DNA of 64,000 bases. Origin: Lantana camara (Eukaryota > Streptophyta > Magnoliopsida > Lamiales > Verbenaceae). Below, one piece after another: positions 1-9,082 of this stretch. Both the position numbers and the translations under genes were made by a program. The stretch is taken from NCBI GenBank assembly GCA_037501455.1, contig CM074860.1, positions 37,582,501 to 37,646,500 on the forward strand. The letters are read 5' to 3'. The notes beneath the pieces were generated by a model that saw only the letters and a list, made by a program, of their open reading frames with translations, had not been told where the DNA came from and did no database searches. Numbering within the stretch: the first letter of the stretch is position 1; each line of letters begins with the position of its first letter.

Positions 1-592
1 GTACATTTGGAGTAAGGTTGGAGACCGCCCTCACTCGCCTGGGCCATGTATTGAATGCATGAAAATGATCAAGTAATTAATATTGACAGTTGTATTCTCG
101 GGCAAAGATATCATATTCTTGAACTTATACTTTTATCTTTTCTAAAACTTTACGCGAGAATATAGCTTGCATGTTATCTGCGCAAATATTTATTTAAATC
201 CCTCACTCGGTCTTCACATACTGACGCCTCCACCTTTCAGGTTCTTGCAGGTGCACGCTAGGCGGGAATTGAGTCGTGTTCAGTTCTTGTAGTCGAGTCA
301 AGCACGGTCCGTTCCATGTAATTATTTCCATTCCATTAATATGTTACTTGATTACACAATTACACGATTGCATGATAACTGAGTTGCATGATCACCTATT
401 GATTAACAAAGAAAGCATGTTTCATGTACATTTGGAGTAAGGTTGGAGACCGCCCTCACTCGCCGGGGCCATGTATTGAATGCATGAAAATGATCAAGTA
501 AATAATATTGACAGTTGTATTCTCAGGCAAAGATATCATATTCTTGAACTTATACTTTTATCTTTTCTAAAACTTTACCCAAGAATATAGCT
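1..592 (+). repeat. Element E left LTR, partial, with internal tandem duplication
   Basis: This stretch matches the right E LTR around 33540-33960. The block starting GTACATTTGGAG at 1 recurs at 426, so it carries a 425-bp-period partial tandem duplication. The junction, near 325-333, jumps from the 3' LTR text (GTTCCATGTAATTA) back to the upstream text (ATTCCAT...ATATGTTACTTG). The putative 3' splice acceptor (CTTTCAG, about 241) and the arm GCTAGGCGGGA at 257-267 are intact here, although the right LTR has lost that arm. The copy stops at 592, where B is inserted. Confidence 0.8.
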
Positions 593-1079
593 CGTGACAT
601 CCCGCTCGTCCGACAACCTTTTTATGTGTTTAATTATGTGATTTTGTGCTTTGTGTGGCCCTATTTTGAACTCTTTAAGAGTTTAGGGGTTTGTTTATAA
701 TTTTTCTCTTTTAAGGGGTTTTCTGGTCATTTCTCGTTCGGTAGAGAGTTCGACCTTTTTGACCCCTGCTTTGCGTTCGGGGCATCGAAACGAGTCCGTA
801 GACTCTAAGTTTGCCCCATTCTGACTTCGTTAGCCCGTTCTTCCGACCGTTTTTGTGTACGAGGACCCGAGATATATACCCCGGATCCTCGTTTTGCGTG
901 CCAGAACTTCAGCTCCAGCCCCAGCGTCTACCTCCAGCGATCAGGCACTATTCACGCAGTGGAGGTGTGAAAACACGACCAAGCCCGTTCTCGCACGTTT
1001 CTCGACGGAATTCGACGAATGAATAGTCAAAGTTTATCAACTCGATGAGCCCGTCACGATGATACAAGAATCGAGACCC

Positions 1080-1700
1080 GAAACTCAGCGGTGGTGGCGC
1101 TACGGCACAACAGCGGCGGCGAAACGGACACCCGCCACTCCACCGCCTTCTTGCGGTGGTTTCCGACGACATTCCGGTGACACGCACCTTCTACCCAGAT
1201 AAAGGACATTCCGGCGCAACCCCAGTTCAAGCGGCATGGCCAACGGTGGCCGGACGGCGCCGCACGTGCCGCCTGAACTTCGCGACAGGCGGCGGCGCTA
1301 CTGTAGCGGCTTCTTCCGCCGCTTTCCGGCGGCATTTTCCGACGAGCCTTGGTGGTTTTCGACATATTTCGACCCCCTGAACTCATTCCCGGCCTCCTTT
1401 TTGGGCGAATCGCGGCGGAGATGGCTGAACCGGCGAGTGGCACATCGGCGGACTTTCGGCGGCGGTTTGGGACCTTTTTCCGGCCGGTTTTGGTGGTGGT
1501 TCCTTCACGGAAGTTGCTCAGAATAGTGGAATATAGCGGATGGCGTTGGCCCCCACTCGAGAACCGGCCGGCGGCGGCGAACCGGTGGCGGACCGGCTCT
1601 GGACCGGCGGTTCGATTTTCCGGTGACTTTTCCGGGGTTTGGCTTTGGGGCTTTCGTAGGGCTCGTTACGGACTTTCTAACGGTATGTCCGGATTTTATT
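1080..1700 (+). other. GC-rich exon-like block of B LTR (left copy)
   Basis: This GC-rich block contrasts sharply with the AT-rich surroundings and recurs at about 17080-17680 in the right LTR. Overlapping open frames occur here in several frames and on both strands, as expected from GC-rich DNA with few stops. The frames are not conserved between the two copies, and I see no protein family. A TATA-like GATATATACC lies upstream at about 870, and splice-donor-like sequences follow (ACGGTATGTCC near 1680, GTG/GTGAGTCC near 1956). It may be a transcribed leader exon. I would not call a gene. Confidence 0.5.
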
Positions 1701-2667
1701 TTCGTTTAGCGGTTTGTATTTAATTTCAGTTTTCGTACTAGGATTTTAGTTCGGTTTTTCGTCAACGAAGTCCGGTGTGTTTGGTATTTTCTGAAATTGG
1801 TTGAGGGCTTTTGTCAAGCAGGCCGAGGCGTACGTTTCTATCCTTCCGGGGATTTTTCTGACCACCGGAGGCGGTATTCCGGTGGCGGCCGGTGGCTGTT
1901 CGGCCGGCTACGGTGGTAGCATTCCGGCGAGTTTCGGACAGTAGGTCCGTTTCGTTGTGGTGAGTCCAACGCCACTTTCCGTTCGTCAATCGGATGCCCG
2001 GTTGATTTGTTATGAATTTTTGAAGTTATTGTATTTATTTTCGTTAATTGATTTAATTGTAATTTTCGATCTTGTATGAATTATAAATTGAAATTATGAG
2101 TTGTATGATACTTGGAATATATTATGATGTATGAATGTTCGATTCATGATTTATGGAATTTATTTGCCTCGTTTTACGCCTATCTACTTGAGAATATTTA
2201 TTTAAGGGGATGTTAATGTAATTTTTAGAAACTAATTGATTATGAAATTTTATGAAACATAAGAAACGAACTAGGAAAAGATACTTCGTTTTAATTTAAA
2301 TGGATTGCTTAAGCATGCTATTTGTTAGAATATCGTGAAATCTGCCAATGTGTAATTTGTATATAAATTATTATGTAACTCACGTTTAATTTCGTGAAAC
2401 TTGGTGCATGATATGATTTGAATTCTTAATGTCCTACTTTATTTTATGTAATTAGTGTTATGAATTTTATAAGTTATGCATCTTTTGATATGGAATATGA
2501 ATTATAATATGCTCTGACTGACTTGATTGAATAGATATGGATTATATGTTGCATCAATTGTATTCGTGAGCATGGCCTTGCGTCTTTGTGGTTGTGTTTG
2601 GAGTCTGAGTCTTGTGTTCTGTGTGTGTTCAGTTGTTCAGGGGTTTTCCAGGGAGTGTCTGTCAGCT

Positions 2668-2672
2668 GTTTG
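2668..2672. repeat. Target site duplication of element A (left)
   Basis: GTTTG directly precedes the LTR start TGTAACGCC and is repeated at 12521-12525 directly after the 3' LTR end. Confidence 0.95.
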
Positions 2673-3036
2673 TGTAACGCCCCAGTTCTGTGATTTAAGC
2701 TTGACTTATGTGGTTACTAAAGTGCACAATTTAATTAATTATATATGATTTTTAATTATGGATTCTTTTGTTAAGTTTTATTGTTTAATTATGAATACTT
2801 GATCATATTTGCGTATATGCTCTTGTTTGAGTGTCGTTCTTATTCGATTTGATTTCTGTTTTTTGTGGATTCTTGGCATGAGTGAATTATGTGCTTTAAG
2901 ATCATGTTTATTTACTCGTTGCATGATTTTGTTCTTGCATGTTTGAGTTTTGTGTTCGTTTGTGTGATCGGAACCGAAAAGGGGGCTAAAGAGCATTTAG
3001 CGTACCTTGTGTTCCGGGCGGCATATCTTGAGCTCG

Positions 3037-3056
3037 GGAACTCGGAATCGAGTTCC
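3037..3056 (+). repeat. Perfect hairpin/palindrome in A LTR
   Basis: The inverted repeat is GGAACTCG-GAAT-CGAGTTCC: an 8-bp stem with a 4-nt spacer. The same position in C (24193-24208) and G (38275-38294, minus) has a palindrome with different stem bases and an equivalent spacer. The 3' LTR copy (9447-9466) carries one stem mismatch. It could be an RNA hairpin or a dimeric protein-binding site. Confidence 0.7.
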
Positions 3057-3872
3057 GTCACCTCCATTGGATCCGAATCGACGAATCGGAGACAATGGGA
3101 TAAGCCTCATATTTTTCTAAGACCAATTGGATCCTCAAATTTCAACCGGAACAAGCAACTCGAGCTTAAATTGACCGATCAAGACTATACCTAAGTCGCG
3201 GACCTATTATTACGCACCTAGACCCTATCCATTGACCCTAGCCCACTAGCACACTCTCTCCCTCACCCTTTTCTGCCCCCAACCGACACCCTAACCCCCC
3301 ACACTTAGATATTTTCAGTTTTATGGGGAGAGAAGGAGAAGAAGGAAGAAAAGAAGAAGAAGAAGAAACCCTTTTTGGCCATGGGAGTTTTGAGCTCATC
3401 TCCCCACCTTTTCTTCTCCAAATTGAAAGGTAAACTCATATTTGTGTTGTGTATCACTTGGTCATCATTTTAAGTTCCATATTTCATGATTTCTCCAAGA
3501 TTTGAGCATGTTTGGGCATATGGCATGAATAGTGACGGGTTGGGAGAAATGGATGATTCTAGCTTGCTTTCTTGTGAATTCTTTTGGTATGAAGCATGTA
3601 TTTTATTCCTAACACATCATATGTGATAGTATGAACTTAGTTTGGGTAGTGGATTAGGATCCATGACTTTGCCATTTGTGAAAAGTGAAGAGTTTGCATG
3701 AACTTGTTCCATATTCTTTCCATGCTTGATTTGTTGCATCTTTGGTTGTCTTAATGGATTGAAATGCATGAATATTTGCTACCCTAACTTACCTATGTGT
3801 GTTAATTTGATGTTTATATGGTTTAGCATGAGTTTTGCCCTGCTTGTTGGGTGTTTTTTCGCCACTGACCTG

Positions 3873-3980
3873 AATCCACGAGGGTGGATTTTGCCTTTGG
3901 AAAAAATCCACGGGGGTGGATTTGAGGCAGTGGGACTGGACCAGATCCATGGGGGTGGATTTTTTCCCCATGGGGGTGGA
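3873..3980 (+). repeat. Hairpin array in A LTR (stem AAATCCAC)
   Basis: There are three or four tandem inverted repeats: AATCCAC-GAGG-GTGGATT (3873-3890), AAATCCAC-GGGG-GTGGATTT (3904-3923), ATCCAT-GGGG-GTGGAT (3945-3960, one wobble pair) and a degenerate unit around CCCCATGGGG (about 3966-3980). It lies in the putative first intron, like the analogous arrays in C, D, E and G. Confidence 0.75.
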
Positions 3981-4858
3981 TTTTGTCCAGCCTGTTTTTG
4001 TTACTCCGATTCCTTTTTTCTTCGTTTGTTTGATCTTCCTCCACCTATTTTATGACTTCTACACTATGCTAACATGTATTATGATGTGTTATGATTATGA
4101 AATGGAATTCATGACTTGAATTGATATGTTTTGGTCGAGCAACAAACTACTATGATATTATATGACTTAAGTGCTAATGCGTGAAATGTTAAGTACCTTC
4201 TTATAATATTTTGATATCTTAAATGATTTCTTTTGCTTCTATATTTATTATATACATTGTAAACTTCTTTATGTAGCTTCTATGAATACTATATGGAAGT
4301 TATGAACGAATGAACTTGATAAGTCCATGTATTGAATGTACTTGAATGAATTATGTGATAAAGTGCCTTCATGACATGATTTTTACTTCATATACATTTC
4401 TAACATGTATTATCTTGGGTATTATGAAATTTTATGATTTTTCATGGAATATTTTACGAGTTATACCTCAACGTGACTTAATTGCTCCTAATATGCGCAT
4501 GCATGGATCTTGACTCTCAATGTACACCCTAATTGCTTATGTAACTCTTAGTTTATCACTTGTATGATATGTATACATGTTATACCACGTGTTATGATTA
4601 TTATTTGAATTTCTCGGACTTATTGGGTATGAAATATGGAAGTTATGAACTCGAACGGATATGAACGTCTCTTGGAATGAATGAATGACTTGTTTACACT
4701 TTAAGTAATGAATTGTGCATATGAATGTTTCCATGATACCATATCATCTCTTATGCATTCATACCATATTCATAACATTGTCGTGCGTCGTATTTGGTTC
4801 ATTTGGAGTCTTGAGTCTTACGTGTACCCTCTATTGTCCTTTGTACAGTTTTCTCCAG

Positions 4859-4936
4859 GGCGGAGACTTGCCGGGTTCATAGGACACTTTCAAGTCCTCT
4901 TGTTTTCTTCTTGGTTTTGGTCTGTAAGGTGTAAAG
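4859..4936 (+). other. Putative 78-nt mini-exon in A LTR
   Basis: It is bounded by an acceptor-like TTCTCCAG/GG at 4858 and a donor-like AAAG/GTGGGTTTC at 4936/4937. An upstream donor AAAG/GTAAACTC (3429/3430) and a downstream acceptor TCTTGTAG/GT (5658/5659) would frame it with two introns. The same order occurs in B, C, D, E, F and G with mini-exons of 61-73 nt. It has no coding signal. Splicing is inferred only from splice-site-like sequences and their shared spacing. Confidence 0.45.
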
Positions 4937-5667
4937 GTGGGTTTCTCTTCTATTAGTTAACTGACCCTATATACTCCCAATGTGTAAAGATTTCGGCCAA
5001 AACTATTATACATATATAGAGTCACTTTTCAAGAGTAAATATTTGCAACGTAAGCCCTTATTTTATGAACCCTACCAAATGTTTTGGCGAGAATGAAAGA
5101 ATGAATGTTATGCACAGAATGGGGCCCAGGGACTTGGTGTGAGTGGTGACCCGAGGAGGCATGGGCTGACGGTGAACCCTCACACTAGTCCCACCAATGA
5201 ACGGCGTAACCGGACCTCGTTAGGAGTTAGCGAGTAATGGACGCTGAGTGCCATCTGGGGAGTCATGTTCCCCTTTTGGTCAATGAATGGATGGTTCGGG
5301 CCGATCACCCAGCCATCACCCGGAGGAAGAAGGTGTAAATGTTCATGAATGTGCACAAAAGAATGTTATGCATGAATGAAAGAAAGAAAGAATGTTTAAT
5401 AAACTACACGAGGTGTTGGTTGGAGATAATGCACGCCTACTCGCCAGGCCACAAAAGACCTAAAGAATGAAAATGAACGTTATAATCCCTTTTGATGACT
5501 TCTTTATCTTACCCACTTGGGAAAATGCTCAAAAACCTCATTTGGGATTATAACTTGCATGTGAATGTTAAATATTGTTGTATATGCTATTTATGCCTCA
5601 TTTTATACCCACCAGTTTCCTATAGAATGAACCCGGTTTGTTTTCAATTTTCTTGTAGGTTTGGGGT

Positions 5668-5994
5668 GCTAGGTGGGAAGTCGAGTTTGTTAAGTCTTTC
5701 GGTCAAGTCAAAGTCTGTTATTATGCATAGTGTATCATGAATTGTTTAAATTATAAAGAATATATGATTTGTATTGATTATTGCTACCATCATGATTCTG
5801 AATAAGCTTATAGGAACAGAAAGAATCCGTAATTGAAGTTTTATGATTTTATTGATTTTCGGGATTAGGTACCTATGCTAGTTGAACCCGTTGCTCTTGG
5901 CTTATCTTGTTATATATGTATGTACATTGCTTCCGCATTGGTATTCTTTCTGTTTTACTGTATCTTTGGTTGCGAAAGTTAGTTCCCGCCTAGC
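5668..5994 (+). ncRNA. Long-range stem arms near the 3' end of A LTR
   Basis: GCTAGGTGGGA (5668-5678) can pair with TCCCGCCTAGC (5984-5994), an 11-bp helix with one G-U pair. Other families keep the pairing while changing the terminal bases. The 3' LTR copy is at 12078-12088 and 12394-12404. If the terminal repeat includes both arms, the helix would form in the RNA leader just before the primer-binding site. Confidence 0.6.
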
Positions 5995-6118
5995 TTAGCG
6001 AGTGTGTATGTCCCCGTTCGCCGTGATCTAGCTCGGGTATGGATTGTCCATTTCATATTCGGGTCTCGTCTCGGTGCGGGGGATGTGGTACCTTGCGCTC
6101 GGGTGCTACATCCTTAAG

Positions 6119-6131
6119 TGGTATCAGAGCC
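6119..6131 (+). other. Primer-binding site (tRNA-iMet) of element A
   Basis: TGGTATCAGAGCC, 8 nt after the LTR end (spacer TCCTTAAG), is complementary to the 3' end of plant initiator tRNA-Met. This priming is established for many plant LTR retrotransposons. Confidence 0.93.
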
Positions 6132-8734
6132 CGGTTGCAAAACCGGTGTTCTAGTGTCGTGATTGAGTCAGTTAGGTCACACGGCATAGGAACAACTTGT
6201 TAATGAGTGCATTGCATCGATTTGGCATAAATATTTGATACTAATTGTTGGAAATTGCTTAATACATGTATACAATCTATTCTCTTATTTAGTTGCTTTA
6301 AATGTTGCATTTTGCATTCTATGTGCATTGATTAACTTAACTACATGCCATAAGCATACACTAATCTTCATGCATCCATATTTGAGTTGATTTTTCTTAT
6401 ATAGGCTACTATCATGCAAACAAAGCTATAATTCACACCAACTACAATTGACAAAGTAACTTGAAGGCCGAGTGTTCAAATTCCACGGCTTGCACAATGG
6501 AACTACCTATCATGGTTCGTATCATGGGAGGAAGCTTGGATCACGGGAAGGTTCATCAATCATGCCCTACCTACAAACCTTGAAGGTTCTCAACATACAA
6601 GAATTGTAAAGACTCAAGTTCTAACTTGAGGGATGCGTGAGACAACGAGAGGGGTGTGGAACTTTTCACCACCCCGATTTTTGAAGACATTTAATACAAG
6701 ATTAAATGCTCCAAGGTTCACCGTTGAAGCTCCGAGTTTGGAATGGTTGGGCGATTGGAGGACCAAATTGGGAAGCTTCAAGGGATCGGATGCAAGATGT
6801 GTTAAAAAGGTTTGACTCAACTCAGATGCAAGGATTGGGAGCCGTTAATCATAAAGCTCACTATGAGGTCAAATATGGAAGCTCACTTGATACGAATACA
6901 AGCGTGGGACAACAAATGGACGCAAGGCAAAGAGACTTAAGAGCATCAAGGAATTCAAATCGCGTCATCATCTTGGAACCTTGGAACATGGAGACATCAA
7001 GAAGCAAGCAAGAATGGAAAGCGTTATCACGGATGAATTATGCGCGTAGATCGGAAACAAAGGATAAGCTAAGGGAACTTCAACCGGAGAGGACATCAAG
7101 ATGAAGATTCGGACGACCTTTGGAGGTCGATGCTTGGAACTACGTTGAGGTGTAAACTCCATGGACAAAGAAGACCTTGGGTTCAAGAATAACACGTTCG
7201 GGCCGTGGGATTTACAAATGGATGCAAGAAGATTATGGAGATTCGAAAACCATGGAAAAGCTAAGGAATTATCAATGTCTCCAAAGAAAGCTATAATTAT
7301 GGGAATGAGGAACACGTCATCAAGCTAAAAGCTTACCACCTCGGTGACAGGTTCTGCATATTCATGGCACGAGCATCATTCATCGATTTAAATTAATTAC
7401 TTTGTCTATATGTACGTTTATGTTTAATTAATATAATTGCTCCAACGTGTTGCATCGTTGCATCTTTAATTGTTTACTATGTGCATTGGCATGTTAATCC
7501 AACATGCATGGCTTAGTGTTTAATTGATAGGGAATGGCTCCACCTTGTTCATCAAGCGATTCTTTGATCAAGGCTTACTCGAATCAAGATGAGAAGAATA
7601 GTTAGGTTATATCTTGGGAGTTAAAAAAAAAAAAAAAGAAAAAAGGAATTTGGAGGCTTGGAAATTAGAACCGGAGTAGAGCAAAAACGGATGCTTAACC
7701 CTATCAATCATGTCGGATTGAGTGAAAGCAAGAGTTCCGGGCATATAGCTTAGCTAGCACAATCTACACCGAAGAAACTAAGTTTAAGAGTTTTGGGGAA
7801 ACCTTAATCTCAGAGGCGAAGTACCGAATTCAACTAAAATTTCCAAATAAGGGAGCATTGATTAGGAAATAATGTAAATCCTTTTCGATCCTTGAAGGGA
7901 TTACCTTTAGTTGAAAGAATGGAAATACAAGAGACAACAAGTAACGAAAACTTCATATGAGGGACAAAGGACAAATGGAGCTGGAATCTTAGGGAGCGAG
8001 AAAGTTTTGGGTTAACCTCGGGGATTATAGGAAGAACAAGACTAGAGAATAGAATTCCAAGAATTAAGAGAATTAGGTGAGAAATTGGTGGGGCAACGAA
8101 TTTGGGTTTATGGCGATAACCTCTCTACCAGAAACGGCTTATCAAGAATTTTGATACAAGAGAGGATTAAATTAGTCCAGATTTCAAGAAGAGCAAGAAA
8201 GAGAAAAGTTGGGGAATCAGAAGGAAGTAATTATTGAAGGGTTTGAAATGAACCTTAGGAGTAAATTAAAGAAACAGAAGTGAAGTACACGTATAAAGGT
8301 CGAAGATGAAATAAATTCGGAGATTAGCAAAGGACGCCACTAAATATTGAAGGGATGTGGTTAATGTACGACACACCAACTTTACCTAGTGGTCGATCAT
8401 CCCTTCACGAAGGCTTCATGGAAAGGTTTAGCACTTTCTATCATTTCAAGATTCAATTAGATGAAGTCATGGAAGTAATAGCGGAAGGGATGAATACCTT
8501 TACGAACTCAACTTCTCAAGAGAAAAAGGAAACTTCAAGAATTGATCGGGAGTCAAATCGGATCCTCCAACTACTTTATAAATTATCAACCTTCAACCTC
8601 ATTGCTACGGTGGACGATATCACAAACATTCATGGCATATACATACATGCAATTTAATTCAATAATTTTGTTGTTGTGTGCCTTGGTCTCTTTTCATGAT
8701 AATTGCCTTGTATAATTGATGAATAATGTGCTTG

Positions 8735-8735
<1 letters not shown>

Positions 8736-8768
<33 letters not shown>
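8736..8768. repeat. (AT)n microsatellite
   Basis: An uninterrupted AT dinucleotide run of about 33 bp in A's internal region. Confidence 0.95.
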
Positions 8769-8770
<2 letters not shown>

Positions 8771-8881
8771 CTTGGCCCTACGTGTCTTATTTGATCTTAA
8801 TTGTTGTAATTGTCATTGTTACCTCCTCCTTGTTATTTGCTCTTTGTTGTTGTTGTCGCTTATGTTTGGGTTGTGTCGCCC

Positions 8882-9022
8882 GGGAGTATTGTAGACTCCC
8901 TTGTCTCCTTGTTGTTTGAGAGACGGGGTTCTCTCTCCTTGTTGTTTGAGAGATGGGGTTCTCTCTTCTTGTTGTTTGAGAGACGGGGTTCTCTCTTTGT
9001 TGCTTTCGAGGGACGGGGCTCT
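8882..9022 (+). repeat. GAGAGA hairpin array of element A
   Basis: Consecutive inverted repeats about 30 bp apart: GGGAGT-ATTGTAG-ACTCCC (8882-8900), two units reading GAGAGACGGGGTTCTCTC, one GAGAGATGGGGTTCTCTC, and GAGGGACGGGGCTCTCTC. Stem changes are mostly paired with compensating changes. The array lies about 25 bp upstream of the pre-PPT hairpin. Confidence 0.85.
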
Positions 9023-9046
9023 CTCTTTGTTTGCTTTAGTTTTAGT

Positions 9047-9082
9047 GAATCCGAGGACGGATTCTTTTTAAGGGGGTGAGTT
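9047..9082 (+). other. Pre-PPT hairpin and polypurine tract of element A
   Basis: GAATCC-GAGGAC-GGATTC (9047-9064) is a perfect 6-bp hairpin with a 6-nt loop. TTTTTAAGGGGGTGAGTT (9065-9082) follows and abuts the 3' LTR; the purine run would prime plus-strand synthesis. Confidence 0.85.

Larger units (their letters stand above)
2673..6110 (+). repeat. Element A 5' LTR
   Basis: This is a 3438-bp LTR. In order it holds: a perfect 8-bp palindrome (3037-3056), a pyrimidine-rich then GAA-rich leader-like segment (3250-3375), a donor-like AAAG/GTAAACTC (3429/3430), a hairpin array (3873-3980), the cross-family block GTGCGTC...GAGTCT (4783-4815), a putative mini-exon (4859-4936), a conserved block around the GGGGCCC at about 5120, an acceptor-like TCTTGTAG/G (5658), long-range stem arms (5668-5678, 5984-5994) and a terminal block ending GGGTGCTACA. 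Which parts are U3, R and U5 cannot be set from sequence alone. Confidence 0.93.
6111..9082 (+). other. Element A internal region, non-coding
   Basis: This 2972-bp stretch runs between the LTRs. Open frames reach only about 130 codons and none resembles gag, protease, RT, integrase or another family I know. It has a motif with CATATTCATGGCACGAGC (7343-7380) and a related one near its 3' end (8606-8651), an A-rich run near 7622-7646, an (AT)n tract (8736-8768), the GAGAGA hairpin array and the pre-PPT hairpin. The two ATTCATGGCA motifs have counterparts in the other families. Confidence 0.8.

Noticed and set aside
6111..6135. Possible tRNA gene suggested by TGGTATCAGAGC and nearby text
   Set aside because: Only the complement of a tRNA 3' end is present, at the standard primer-binding position. 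No cloverleaf can be formed around it.
8355..8657. 100-codon frame in A interior
   Set aside because: Short, without recognisable domains, and it runs through the 3' ATTCATGGCA motif shared with non-coding interiors.
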